A DNA stretch of 64,000 bases from Fasciola hepatica (GCA_948099385.1 CANUEZ040000191.1:1426001-1490000); one strand, 5' to 3'. Counted from the stretch's first letter, positions 41,602 to 56,867 are shown. The notes: generated from the sequence alone by a model not told the origin. A program made the numbers and translations.

Positions 41602-44145
41602 GGCTATCCGATATGGGTCTGAACGCTTTGTTCAACATATACAATACATGATAAAGCACAATCTCCAAACTGGCTTCGGCTTTCGCTTTCGCTTTGAACG
41701 GTAACAACCAAATTCTCGCACACCGATCCAATCCTATGTTCCATCAATTCTCTATTTATGGGCCTATGTAAAACCAAGGCATTCCCTTTTGAACAATCCA
41801 CACAGATTGCTCATACAATGCAATAGAGCAGTAGCAGAGTAGATTTGTATGATATGATTCTCCATGCAGCTTGAACACTGAACTTACCATTGAGAATTAT
41901 GGAAACACTGTACAGCTGTTTGATCCGCTAAAGGAATCATGAGCATTGCACATGGACTGAGCCCACACGGGGACACGAACAAGGGTTGGGGTGAACGAAT
42001 GTCAGTCGAACACCCAAACCACAAGGCTATCAGATATATCTCCATACGCGTCCTTCAACATATACAATACATGATATAGCACAATCCCCAAATTGGCTTC
42101 CGCTTTCGCTCTCGGTTTGAATGGTAACAACCAAATTCTCGCACACCGATCCAATCCTATGTTCCATCACTTCTCTATTTATGGGCCTAAGTAAAACCAA
42201 GGCATTCCCTTATGAACAATCCACACAAATTGCTCATACAATGCAATAGAGCAGTAGCAGAGTAGATTTGTATAATATGATTCTCCATGCAGCTTGACCA
42301 CGGAACTGACCATTGAAAATTATGGAAGCACTGTACAGCTGTTTGATCCGCTAAGGGAATCATGAGCATTGCACATGGACTGAGCCAACACGGGGACACG
42401 AACAAGGGTTGGGGTGAACGATTGTCAGTCGAACACCCAAACCACAAGGCTATCCGATAAGTCTCACTATGCGTCCTTCAACATATACACTACATGATAT
42501 AGCACAATCCCCAAAATCGGCTTCGGCTTTCGCTTTCCCTTTGAACGGTAACAACCAAATTCTCGCACACCGATCCAATCCTATGTTCCATCACTTCTCT
42601 ATATATGTTCCTTTATAAAACGAAGGTATTCACTTATGAACAATCCACACACAGATTGCTCATAAAATGCAACAGAGCAGTAGCAGAGTCGATTTGTATA
42701 ATATGATTCTCCATGCAGCTTGAACACTGAACTGACCATTGAAAATTATGGAAGCACTGTACAGCTGTTTGATCCGCTAAGGGAATCATGAGCATTGCAC
42801 ATGGACTGAGCCAACACGGGGACACGAACAAGGGTTGCGGTGAACGATTGTCAGTCGAACACCCAAACCACAAGGCTATCCGATAAGTCTCACTATGCGT
42901 CCTTCAACATATACACTACATGATATAGCACAATCCCCAAATTGGCTTCGGCTTTCGCTTTCCCTTTGAACGGTAACAACCAAATTCTCGCACACCGATC
43001 CAATCCTATGTTCCATCACTTCTCTATTTATGGGCCTAAGTAAAACCAAGGCATTCCCTTATGAACAATCCCCACACAGATTGCTCATACAATGCAATAG
43101 AGCAGTAGCAGAGTAGATTTGTATAATATGATTCTCCATGCAGCTTGAACACTGAACTGACCATTGAAAATTATGGAAGCACTGTACAGCTGTTTGATCC
43201 GCTAAGGGAATCATGAGCATTGCACATGGACAGAGCCCACACGGGGACACGAACAAGGGTTGCGGTGAACGATTGTCAGTCGAACACCCAAATCACAAGG
43301 CTATCCGATATGGGTCTGAACGCTTTGTTCAACATATACACTACATGATATAGCACAATCCCCAAAATTGGCTTCGGCTTTCGCTTTCGCTTTGAACGGT
43401 AACAACCAAATTCTCGCACACCGATCCAATCCTATGTTCCATCAATTCTCTACTTATGGGCCTAAGTAAAACCAAGGCATTCCCTTATGAACAATCCACA
43501 CAGATTGCTCATACAATGCCATAGAGCAGTAGCAGAGTAGATTTGTATGATATGATTCTCCATGCAGCTTGAACACTGAACTGACCATTGAAAATTATGG
43601 AAGCACTGTACAACTGATTGATCCGCTAAGGGAATCATGAGCATTGCACATGGACTGAGCCCACACGGGGACACGAACAAGGGTTGGGGTGAACGAATGT
43701 CAGTCGAACACCCAAACCACAAGGCTATCCTATATGTCTCCCTACGCGTCCTTCAACATAATCACTACATGATATAGCACAATCCTAAAATTGGCTTCGG
43801 CTTTCGCTTTCGCTTTGAACGGTAACAACCAAATTCTCGCACACCGATCCAATCCTATGTTCCATCACTTATCTATTTATGGGCCTAAGTAAAACCAAGT
43901 CATTCACTTATGTAAAATGCACACAGATTGCTCATACAATGCAATAGAGCAGTGGCAGTGTAGATTTGTATATTATGACTCTCCGTGCAGCTTGAACACT
44001 GAACTGACCATTGCAAATTATGGAAGCACTGTACAGCTGTTTGATCCGCTAAGGGAATCATGAGCACTGCACATTGACAGAACCCACTCGGAGACACGAA
44101 CAAGGGTTGGGGTGAACGAATGTCAGTCGAACACTCAAATCCCAA
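41602..44145 (+). repeat. Ten-unit-apart duplication, copy 2 (six units)
   Basis: Second copy of the block at 37369-39485. It contains one additional unit around 42874-43298, so gataagtctcactatgcg occurs twice (after 42447 and after 42873) and the offset rises from about 4234 to 4660 bp. Beyond 44145 the linkers of the two copies differ. Confidence 0.86.
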
Positions 44146-47100
44146 GGCTATTCCATATGGGTCTCATCGATTTGTTCAACATATACAATACATGATATAG
44201 CACAATCCCCAAATTGGCTTCGGCTTTCGCTTTCGCTTTGAACGGTAACAACCAAATTCTCGCACACCGATCCAATCCTATGTTCCATCACTTCTCTATT
44301 TATGGGCCTAAGTAAAACCAAGGCATTCCCTTATGAACAATCCACACAAATTGCTCACACAATGTAATAGAGCAGTAGCAGAGTAGATTTTTATAATATG
44401 ATTCTCCATGCAGCTTGAACACTGAACTAACCTTTGAAAATTATGGAAGCACTGTACAGCTGTTTGATCCGCTAAGGAATCATGAGCATTGCACATGGAC
44501 AGAACCCACACGGAGACACGAACGATGGTTGCGGTGAACGAATGTCAGTCGAACACTCAAACCACAAGGCTATCCCATATGGGTCTGAACGCTTTGTTCA
44601 ACATATACACTACATGATATAGCACAATCCCCAAATTGACTTCGGCTTTCGCTTTGGCTTTGAACGGTAACAACCGAATTCTCGCACACCGATCCAATCC
44701 TATGTTCCATCAATTCTCTATTTATGGGTCTTCATTAAACGAAGTCCTTCCCTTATGAACAATCCACACAGATTGCTCATACAATGCAATAGAGCAGTAG
44801 CAGAGTAGATTTGTATAATATGATTCTCCATGCAGCTTGAACATTGAACTGACCATTGAAACTTATGGAAGCACTGTACAGCTGTTTGATCCGCTAAGGG
44901 AATCATGAATATTGCACATGGACAGAGCCCATTCGGAGACAAGAACAAGGGTTGGGGTGAACGATTGTCAGTCGAACACCCGAACCACAAGGCTATCCGA
45001 TAATTCTCCCTACGCGTCCTTCAACATAATCACTACATGATATAGCACAATCCCCAAATTGGCTTCGGCTTTCGCTTTCGCTTTGAACGGTAACAACCAA
45101 ATTCTCGCACACCGATCCAATCCTATGTTCCATCACTTCTCTATTTATGGGCCTAAGTAAAACCAAGGCATTCCCTTATGTACAATGCACACAGATTGCT
45201 CATACAATGCAACAGAGCAGTAGCATTGTACATTTGCATAATATGACTCTCCATGCAGCTTGAACACTGAACTGACCATTGAAAATTATGGAAGCACTGT
45301 ACAGCTGTTTGATCCGCTAAGGGAATCATGAGCATTGCACATGGACAGAACCCACTCGGAAACACGAATAAGGGTTGGGGTGAACGAATGTCAGTCGAAC
45401 ACCCAAACCACAAGGCTATCCCATATGGGTCTCAACGCTTTGTTCAACATATACACTACATGATATAGCACAATCCCCAAATTGGCTTCGGCTTTCGCTT
45501 TCGCTTTGAACGGTAACAACCAAATTCTCGCACACCGATCCAATCCTATGTTCCATTACTTCTCTATTTATGGGCCTAAGTAAAACCAAGGCATTCCCCT
45601 GTGAACAATCCACACAGATTGCTCATACAATGCAATAGAGCAGTAGCAGATTAGATTTGTATAATATGATTCTCCATGCAGCTTGACCACTGAACTGACC
45701 ATTGAAACTTATGGAAGCACTGTACAGCTGTTTGATCCGCTAAGGGAATCATGAATATTGCACATGGACAGAGCCCACACGGGGACACGAACAAGGGTTG
45801 GGGTGAACGAATGTCAGTCGAACACCCAAACCACAAGGCTATATGTTATGTCACCCTACGCGTCCTTCAACATATACACTACATGATATAGCACAATCCC
45901 CAAATTGGCTTCGGCTTTCGCTTTCGCTTTGAACGGTAACAACCAAATTCTCGCACACCGATCCAATCCTATGTTCCATCACTTTATTTATTGGGAAATA
46001 TAAACAAAACCATGGCATTCCCCTATGAACAATCCACACAGATTGCTCATACAATGCAATAGAGCAGTAGCAGTGTAGATTTGTATAATATGATTCTCCG
46101 GTCAGCTTGAACATTGAACTGACCATTGATGATTATGGAAGCACTGTACAGCTGTTTGATCCGCTAAGGAAATCATGAGCATTGCACATGGACAGAACCC
46201 ACTCGTAGACACGAACAAGGGTTGGGGTGAACGAATGTCAGTCGAACACCCAAACCACAAGGCTATCCCATATGGGTCTCAACGCTTTGTTCAACATATA
46301 CACTACATGATATAGCACAATCCCCAAATTGGCTTCGGCTTTCGCTTTCGCTTTTAACGGTAACAACCAAATTCTCGCACACCGATCCAATCCTATGTTC
46401 CATCACTTCTCTATTTATGGGCCTAAGTAAAACCAAGGCATTCCCTTATGAACAATCCACACAAATTGCTCACACAATGTAATAGAGCAGTAGCAGAGTA
46501 GATTTGTATAATATGATTCTCCATGCAGCTTGAACACTGAACTGACCATTGCAAATTATGGAAGCACTGTACAGCTGTTTGATCCGCTAAGGGAATCATG
46601 AGCATTGCACATGGACAGAACCCACACGGAGACACGAACGATGGTTGGGGTGAACGAATGTCAGTCGAACACCCAAACCACAAGGCTATCCCATATGGGT
46701 CTCAACGCTTTGTTCAACATATACAATACATGATATAGCACAATCCCCAAATTGTCTTCGGCTTTCGCTTTGGCTTTGAACGGTAACAACCAAATTCTCG
46801 CACACCGATCCAATCCTATGTTCCATCACATTATTTATTGGGAAATATAAACAAAACCATGGCATTCCCTTATGAACAATCCACACACAGATTGCTCATA
46901 CAATGCAATAGAGCAGTAGCAGTGTAGATTTGTATAATATGATTCTCCATGCAGCTTGAACACTGAACTGACCATTGATGATTATGGAAGCACTGTACAG
47001 CTCTTTGATCCGTTAAGGAAATCATGAGCATTGCACATGGACAGAACCCACTCGGAAACACGAACAAGGGTTGGGGTGAACGAATGTCAGTCGAACACCC

Positions 47101-50100
47101 GAACCACAAGTCTATCCGATATGGGTATCAACGATTTGTTCAACATATACACTACATGATATAGCACAATCCCAAATTGGCTTCGGCTTTCGCTTTCGCT
47201 TTGAACGGTAACAACCAAATTCTCGCACACCGATCCAATCCCATGTTCCATCACTTCTCTATTTATGGGCCTAAGTAAAACCAAGGCATTCCCTTATGAA
47301 CAATCCACACAGATTGCTCATACAATGCAATAGAGCAGTAGCAGAGTAGATTTGTAAAATATGATTCTCCATGCAGCTTGAACACTGAACTGACCATTGA
47401 AAATTATGGAAGCACTGTACAGCTGTTTGATCCGCTAAGGAATCATGAGCATTGCACATGGACAGAACCCACACGGGGACACGAACGAGGGTTGGGTTGA
47501 GCGAATATCAGTCGAACACTCAAACCACAAGGCTATCCGATATGGGTCTCAACGCTTTGTTCAACATATACAATACATGATATAGCACAATCCCCAAATT
47601 GGCTTCGGCTTTCGCTTTCGCTTTGAACGGTAACAACCAAATTCTCGCACACCGATCCAATCCTATGTTCCATCACTTCTCTATTTATGGGCCTAAGTAA
47701 AACCAAGGCATTCCCTTATGTACAATGCACACAGATTTCTCATACAATGCAACAGAGCAGTAGCAGAGTAGATTTGTATAATATGATTCTCCATGCAGCT
47801 TGAACACTGAACTGACCATTGAAAATGATGGAAGCACTGTACAGCTGTTTGATCCGCTAAGGGAATCATGAGCATTGCACATGGACAGAGCCCACACGGG
47901 GACACGAACAAGGGTTTGGGTGAACGAATGTCAGTCGAACACCCAAACCACAAGGCTATCCCATATGGATCTCAACGATTTGTTCAACATATACAATACA
48001 TGATATAGCACAATCCCCAAATTGGCTTCGGCTTTCGCTTTCGCTTTGAAAGGTAACAACCAAATTCTCGCACACTGATCCAATCCCATGTTCCATCACT
48101 TCTCTTTTTATGGGCCTAATTAAAACCAGGGCATTCCCTTATGAACAATCCACACAGATTGCTCATACAATGCAATAGAGCAGTAGCAGAGTAGATTTGT
48201 AAAATATGATTCTCCATGCAGCTTGAACACTGAACTGACCATTGAAAATTATGGAAGCACTGTACAGCTGTTTGATCCGCTAAGGAATCATGAGCATTGC
48301 ACATGGACAGAACCCACACGGGGACACGAACGAGGGTTGGGTTGAGCGAATATCAGTCGAACACTCAAACCACAAGGCTATCCGATATGGGTCTCAACGC
48401 TTTGTTCAACATATACACTACATGATATAGCACAATCCCCAAATTGGCTTCGGCTTTAGCTTTCGCGTTGAACGGTAACAACCAAATTCTCGCACACCGA
48501 TCCAATCCTATGTTCCATCACTTCTCTATTTATGGGCCTAAGTAAAACCAAGGCATTCCCTTATGTGCAATGCACACAGATTTCTCATACAATGCAATAG
48601 AGCAGTAGCAGAGTAGATTTGTATAATATGATTCTCCATGCAGCTTGAACACTGAACTGACCATTGAAAATTATGGAAGCACTGTACAGCTGTTTGATCC
48701 GCTAAGGGAATCATGAGCATTGCACATGGACTGAGCCCACACGGGGACACGAACAAGGGTTGGGGTGAACGAATGTCAGTCGAACACCCAAACCACAAGG
48801 CTATCCCATATGGGTCTGAACGCTTTGTTCAACATATACAATACATGATATAGCACAATCCCCAAATTGGCTTCGGCTTTCGCTTTCGCTTTGAAAGGTA
48901 ACAACCAAATTCTCGCACACTGATCCAATCCCATGTTCCATCACTTCTCTTTTTATGGGCCTAATTAAAACCAAGGCATTCCCTTATGAACAATCCACAC
49001 AGATTGCTCATACAATGCAATAGAGCAGTAGCAGAGTAGATTTGTAAAATATGATTCTCCATGCAGCTTGAACACTGAACTGACCAATGAAAATGATGGA
49101 ATCACTGTAAAGCTGTTTGATCCGCTAAAGGAATCATGAGCATTGCACATGGACTGAGCCCACGCGGGGACACGAACAAGGGTTGGGTTTAATGATTGTC
49201 TGACGAACACCCAAACCACAAGGCTATCGGAAAAGTCTCCCTACGCGTCCTTCAACATATACACTACATGATATAGCACAATCCCCAAATTGGATTCGGC
49301 TTTCGCTTTCGCTTTGAACGGTAACAATCAATTTCTCGCACACCGATCCAATCCTATGTTCCATCACTTCTCTATTTATGGGCCTAAGTAAAACCAAGGC
49401 ATTCCCTTATGAACAATCCACACAGATTGCTCATACAATGCAATAGAGCAGTAGCAGAGTAGATTTGTATAATATGATTCTCCATGCAGATTGAACACTG
49501 AACTGACCATTGCAAATTATGGAAGCACTGTACAGCTGTTTGATCCGCTAAGGAATCATGAGCATTGCACATGGACAGAACCCACACGGGGACACGAACA
49601 AGGGTTGGGTTGAGCGAATATCAGTCGAACACTCAAACCACAAGGCTATCCGATATGGGTCTCAACGCTTTGTTCAACATATACAATACATGATATAGCA
49701 CAATCCCCAAATTGGCTTCGGCTTTAGCTTTCGCGTTGAACGGTAACAACCAAATTCTCGCACACCGATCCAATCCTATGTTCCATCACTTCTCTATTTA
49801 TGGGCCTAAGTAAAACCAAGTCATTCCCTTATGTGCAATGCACACAGATTTCTCATACAATGCAACAGAGCAGTAGCAGAGTAGATTTGTATGATATGAT
49901 TCTCCATGCAGCTTGAACACTGAACTGACCATTGCAAATTATGGAAGCACTGTACAGCTGTTTGATCCGCTAAGGGAATCATGAGCATTGCACATGGACT
50001 GAGCCCACACGGGGACACGAACAAGGGTTGGGGTGAACGAATGTCAGTCGAACACCCAAACCACAAGGCTATCCGATATGGGTCTCAACGATTTGTGCAA

Positions 50101-50494
50101 CATATACAATACATGATATAGCACAATCCCCAAATTGGCTTCGGCTTTCGCTTTCGCTTTGAAAGGTAACAACCAAATTCTCGCACACTGATCCAATCCC
50201 ATGTTCCATCAGTTCTCTTTTTATGGGCCTAATTAAAACCAAGGCATTCCCTTATGAACAATCCACACAGATTGCTCATACAATGCAATAGAGCAGTAGC
50301 AGAGTAGATTTGTATAATAATATGATTCTCCATGCAGCTTGAACACTGAACTGACCATTTTGAAAATTATGGAAGCACTGTACAGCTGTTTGATCTGCTA
50401 AGGGAATCATGAGCATTGCACATGGACAGAACCAACACGGGGACACGAACAAGGGTTGGGGTGAACGAATGTCAGTCGAACACCCAAACCACAA
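44146..50494 (+). repeat. Region v: divergent units with frequent small indels
   Basis: Unit lengths vary more than elsewhere (421, 422, 424, 426, 428). Causes visible by eye include loss of one g in gctaaggaatcatg (near 44475, 47437, 48283 and 49552), loss of a c in caatcccaaattgg near 47170, and gain of 3 bp in ataataatatg plus 2 bp in cattttgaaaa near 50318-50365. A local dimer or trimer relation is suggested by gtaaaatatg near 47355, 48200 and 49045, and by gcgaatatcag near 47504, 48348 and 49615. Confidence 0.85.
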
Positions 50495-53400
50495 GGCTAT
50501 CCGATATGGGTCTGAACGCTTTGTTCAACATATACAATACATGATATAGCACAATCCTCAAATTGGCTTCGGCTTTCGCTTTCGCTTTGAACGGTAACAA
50601 CCAAATTCTCGCATACCGATCCAATCCTATGTTCCATCACTTCTCTATTTATGGGCTTAGTAAAACCAAGGCATTCCCTTATGAACAATCCACACAGATT
50701 GTTCATACAATGCAATAGAGCAGTAGCAGAGTTGATTTGTAAAATATGATTATCCATGCAGCTTGAACACCGAACTGACCATTGAAAATTATGGAAGCAC
50801 TGTACAGCTGTTTGTTCCAATCAGGAGATCATGAGCATTGCACATGGACGGATCCCACTCGGAGACACGAACAAGGGTTGGGGTGAACGAATGTCAGTCG
50901 AACATCCAAACCACAAGGCTATCCGATATGGGTCTGAACGCTTTGTTCAACATATACAATACATGATATAGCACAATCCCCAAACTGGCTTCGGCTTTCG
51001 CTTTTCGCTTTGAACGGTAACAATCAATTTCTCGCACACCGATCCAATCCTATGTTCCATCACTTCTCTATTTATGGGCCTAAGTAAAACCAAGGCATTC
51101 CCTTATGAACAATGCACACAGATTGCTCATACAATGCAACAGAGCAGTAGCTGAGTAGATTTGTAAAATATGATTCTCCATGCAGCTTGAACACCGAACT
51201 GACCATTGAAAATTATGGAAGCACTGTACAGCTGTTTGATCCAATAAGGAAATCATGAGCATTGCACATGGACAGAACCCACTCGGAGACACGAACAAGG
51301 GTTGGGGTGAACGAATGTCAACCGAACACAAAAAGCACAAGGCTATCCGATATGGGTCTCAACGCCTTCTTCAACATATACACTACATGATATAGCACAA
51401 TCCCCAAATTTGCTTCGGCTTTCGCTTTCGCTTTGAACGGTAACAACCAAATTCTCGCACACCGATCCAATCCTATGTTCCATCACTTCTCTATTTATGG
51501 GCCTAAGTAAAACCAAGGCATTCCCTTATGAACAATCCACACAGATTGCTCATACAATGCAATAGAGCAGTAGCAGAGTAGATTTGTATAATATGGGTCT
51601 CCATGCTGCTTGAACACTGAACTGACCATTGAAAGTGATGGAAGCACTGTACAGCTGTTTGATCCGCTAAGGGAATCATGAGCATTGCACATGGACAGAG
51701 CCCACTCGGAGACACGAACAAGGGTTAGGGTGAACGAATGTCAGTCGAACACCCAAACCACAAGGCTATCCGATATGGGTCTCAACGCTTTGTTCAACAT
51801 ATACACTACATGATATAGCACAATCCCCAAATTGGCTTCGGCTTTCGCTTTCGCTTTGAACGGTAACAACCAAATTCTCGCACACCGATCCAATCCTATG
51901 TTCCATCACTTCTCTATTTATGAGCCTAAGTAAAACCACGGCATTCCCTTATGAACAATCCACACAGATTGCTCATACAATGCAAGAGAGCAGTAGCAGA
52001 GTAGATTTGTATAATAATATGATTCTCCATGCAGCTTGAACACTGAACTGACCATTGCAAATTATGGAAGCAGTGTGCAGCCGTTTGATCCGCTAAGGGA
52101 ATCATGAGCATTGCACATGGACAGAGCCCACACGGGGACACGAACAAGGGTTGCGGTGAACGAATGTCAGTCGAACACCCAAACCACAAGGCTATCCGAT
52201 ATGGGTATCAACGATTTGTTCAACATATACAATACATGATATAGCACAATCCCCAAATTGGCTTCGGCTTTCGCTTTCGCTTTGAACGGTAACAACCAAA
52301 TTCTCGCACACCGATCCAATCCTATGTTCCATCACTTCTCTATTTATGGGCCTTAGTAAAACCAAGGCATTCCCTTATGAACAATCTACACAGATTGCTC
52401 ATACAATGCAATAGAGCAGTAGCAGAGTAGATTTGTATAATATGATTCCCCATGCAGCTTGAACACTGAACTGACCATTAAAAATGATGGAAGCAGTGTG
52501 CAGCCGTTTGATCCGGTAAGGGAATCATGAGCATTGCACACGGACAGAGCCCACACGAAGACACGAACAAGGGTTGGGGTGAACGAATGTCAGTCGAACA
52601 CCCAAACCACAAGGCTATCCGATATGGGTATCACCGATTTGTTCAACATATACAATACATGATATAGCACAATCCCCAAATTGGCTTCCGCCTTCGCTTT
52701 CGCTTTGAACGGTAACAACCAAATTCTCGCACACCGATCCAATCTTGTGTTCCATCACTTCTCTATTTATGGGCCTGAGTAAAACCAAGGCATTCCCGTA
52801 TGAACAATACACACAGATTGCTCATACAATGCAATAGAGCAGTAGCAGAGTAGATTTGTATATTATGATTCTCCATGCAGCTTGAACACTGAACTGACCA
52901 TTGAAAATTATGGAAGCACTGTACAGCTGTTTGATCCGTTAGGGAGATAATTAGCATTACACTTGGACAGAGCGCACACGGGGACACGAACAAGGGTTGG
53001 GATGAACGATTGTCAGTCGAACACCCAAACCACAAGGCTATCCGATATGGGTCTCAACGCTTTGTTCAACATATACAATACATGATATAGCACAATCCCC
53101 AAATTGGCTTCGGCTTTCGCTTTCGCTTTGAAAGGTAACAACCAAATTCTCGCACACCGATCCAATCCTATGTTCCATCACTTCTCTATTTATGGGCCTA
53201 AGTAAAACCAAGGCATTCCCTTATGAACAATCCACACAGATTGCTCATACAATGCAACAGAGCAGTAGCAGAGTAGATTTGTATAATATGATTCTCCATG
53301 CAGCTTGAACACTGAACTGACCATTGAAAATTATGGAAGCACTGTACAGCTGTTTGATCCGCTAAGGGAATCATGAGCATTGCACATGGACAGAGCCCAC

Positions 53401-54728
53401 ACGGGGACACGAACAAGGGTTGGGGTGAACGAATGTCAGTCGAACACCCAAACCACAAGGCTATCCGATATGGGTCTCAACGCTTTGTTCAACATATACA
53501 CTACATGATATAGCACAATCCTCAAATTGGCTTCGGCTGTCGATTTCGCTTTGAACGGTAACAACCAAATTCTCGCACACCGATCCAATCCTATGTTCCA
53601 TCACTTCTCTATTTATGGGACTAAGTAAAACCAAGGCATTCCCTCATGAACAATCCACACAGATTACTCATACAATGCAATAGAGCAGTATCAGAGTAGA
53701 TTTTTTTAATATGAATATTCATGCAGCTTGAACACTGAACTGACCATTGAAATTTATGGAAGCAGTGTGCAGCCGTTTGATCCGCTAAGGGAATCATGAG
53801 CATTGCACATGGACAGACCCCACACGAAGACACGAACAAGGGTTTGGGTGAACGAATGTCAGTCGAACACCCAAACCACAAGGCTATCCGATATGGGTAT
53901 CAACGATTTGTTCAACATATACAATACATGATATAGCACAATCCCCAAATTGGCTTCGGCTTTAGCTTTCGCTTTGAACGGTAACAACCAAATCCTCGCA
54001 CACCGATCCAATCCTATGTTCCATCACTTCTCTATTTATGGGCCTAAGTAAAACCAAGGCATTCCCTTATGAACAATCCACACAGATTGCTCATACAATG
54101 CAATAGAGCAGTAGCAGAGTAGATTTGTATAATATGATTCTCCATGCAGCTTGAACACTGAACTGACCATTGCAAATTATGGAAGCACTGTACAGCTGTT
54201 TGATCCGCTAAGGGAATCATGAGCATTGCACATGGACAGAGCCCACTCGGAGACACGAACAAGAGTTGGGGTGAACGAATGTCAGTCGAACACCCAAACC
54301 ACAAGGCTATCCCGTATGGGTCTCAACGCTTTGTTCAACATACACAACGCATGGTATAGCAAAATCCCCAAATTGGCTTCGGCTTTCGCTTTCGCTTAGA
54401 ACGGTAACAATCAAATTCTCGCACACCGATCCAATCCTATGTTCCATCACTACTCTATTTATGGGCCTAAGTAAAACCAAGGCATTCCCTTATGAACAAT
54501 CCACACAGATTGCTCATACAATGCAATAGAGCAGTAGCAGAGTAGATTTGTATAATATGATTCTCCATGCAGCTTGAACACCGAACTGACCATTGAAAAT
54601 GATGGAAGCACTGTACAGCTGTTTGATCCGCTAAGGGAATCATGAGCATTGCACATGGACTGAGCCCACACGGGGACACGAACAAGGGTTGGGGATGAAC
54701 GAATGTCAGTCGACCACCCAAACCACAA

Positions 54729-56264
54729 GGCTATCCGATATGGGTCTCAACGCTTTGTTCAACATATACACTACATGATATAGCACAATCCCCAAATTGG
54801 CTTCGGCTTTAGCTTTCGCTTTGAACGGTAACAACCAAATTCTCGCACACCGATCCAATCCTATGTTCCATCACTACTCTATTTATGGGCCTAAGTAAAA
54901 CCAAGGCATTCCCTTATGAACAATCCACACAGATTGCTCATACAATGCAAGAGAGCAGTAGCAGAGTAGATTTGTATAATATGATTCTCCATGCAGATTG
55001 AACACTGAACTGACCATTGAAAATGATGGAAGCACTGTACAGCTGTTTGATCCGCTAAGGGAATCATGAGCATTGCACATGGACAGAGCCCACACGGGGA
55101 CACGAACAAGGGTTGGGGTGAACGAATGTCAGTCGAACACCCAAACCACAAGGCTATCCGATATGGGTCTCAAAGCTTTGTTCAACATATACAATACATG
55201 ATATAGCACAATCCCCAAATTGGCTTCGGCTTTCGCTTTCGCTTTGAACGGTAACAACCAAATTCTCGCACACCGATGCAATCCTATGTTCCATCACATC
55301 TCTATTTATCGGCCTAAGTAAAACCAAGGCATTCCCTTATGAACAATCCCCACACAGATTGCTCATACAATGCAATAGAGCAGTAGCAGAGTAGATTTGT
55401 ATAATATGATTCTCCATGCAGCTTGAACACCGAACTGACCATTGAAAATGATGGAAGCACTGTACAGCTGTTTGATCCGCTAAGGGAATCATGAGCATTG
55501 CACATGGACTGAGCCCACACGGGGACACGAACAAGGGTTGGGGATGAACGAATGTCAGTCGAACACCCAAACCACAAGGCTATCCCATATGGGTCTCAAC
55601 GCTTTGTTCAACATATACACTACATGATATAGCACAATCCCCAAATTGGCTTCGGCTTTAGCTTTCGCTTTGAACGGTAACAACCAAATTCTCGCACACC
55701 GATCCAATCCTATGTTCCATCACTACTCTATTTATGGGCCTAAGTAAAACCAAGGCATTCCCTTATGAACAATCCACACAGATTGCTCATACAATGCAAG
55801 AGAGCAGTAGCAGAGTAGATTTGTATAATATGATTCTCCATGCAGATTGAACACTGAACTGACCATTGAAAATGATGGAAGCACTGTACAGCTGTTTGAT
55901 CCGCTAAGGGAATCATGAGCATTGCACATGGACAGAGCCCACACGGGGACACGAACAAGGGTTGGGGTGAACGAATGTCAGTCGAACACCCAAACCACAA
56001 GGCTATCCGATATGGGTCTCAAAGCTTTGTTCAACATATACAATACATGATATAGCACAATCCCCAAATTGGCTTCGGCTTTCGCTTTCGCTTTGAACGG
56101 TAACAACCAAATTCTCGCACACCGATGCAATCCTATGTTCCATCACATCTCTATTTATCGGCCTAAGTAAAACCAAGGCATTCCCTTATGAACAATCCCC
56201 ACACAGATTGCTCATACAATGCAATAGAGCAGTAGCAGAGTAGATTTGTATAATATGATTCTCC
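54729..56264 (+). repeat. Dimeric higher-order repeat, ~849 bp
   Basis: Phase marks at 54728, 55151, 55577, 56000 and 56425 alternate two unit types. The first type has ggctttagctttcgc and cactactctattt. The second has gtctcaaagctttg, accgatgcaatcc and cacatctctatttatcgg. The second type is repeated at an offset of 849 bp. Agreement ends near 56264, where cattctgcttgaacaatg replaces catgcagattgaacactg. Confidence 0.88.
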
Positions 56265-56867
56265 ATTCTGCTTGAACAATGAACTGACCATTGAAAATTA
56301 TGGAAGCACTGTACAGCTGTTTGATCCGCTAAGGGAATCATGAGCATTGCACATGGACAGAGCCCACACGGGGACACGAACGAGGGTTGGGGTGAACGAA
56401 TGTCGGTCGAACACCCAAACCACAAGGCTATCCGATATGGGTCTCAACGATTTGTTTAACATATACAATACATGATATAGCACAATCCCCAAATTGGCTT
56501 CGGCTTTCGCTTTCGCTTTGAACGGTAACAACCAAATTCTCGCACACCGATCCAATCCTATGTTCCATCACTTCTCTATTTATGGGCCTAAGTAAAACCA
56601 AAGCATATCCTTATGAACAATCTACACAGATTGCTCATACAATGCAATAGAGCAGTAGCAGAGTAGTATGTATAATATGATTCTCCATGCAGCTTGAACA
56701 CTGAACTGACCATTGAAAATTATCGAAGCACTGTACAGCTGTTTGATCCGCTAAGGGAATCATGAGCATTGCACATGGACTGAGCCCACACGGGGACAAG
56801 AACAAGGGTTGGGGTGAACGATTGTCAGTCGAACACCCAAACCACAAGGCTATCCGATATGGGTCTC

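Noticed and set aside
39631..46858. A transposon insertion at the variant H2 blocks.
   Set aside because: The replaced stretches are about 30 bp or less, change the length by 0-4 bp, and show no terminal repeats, target-site duplications or coding sequence.
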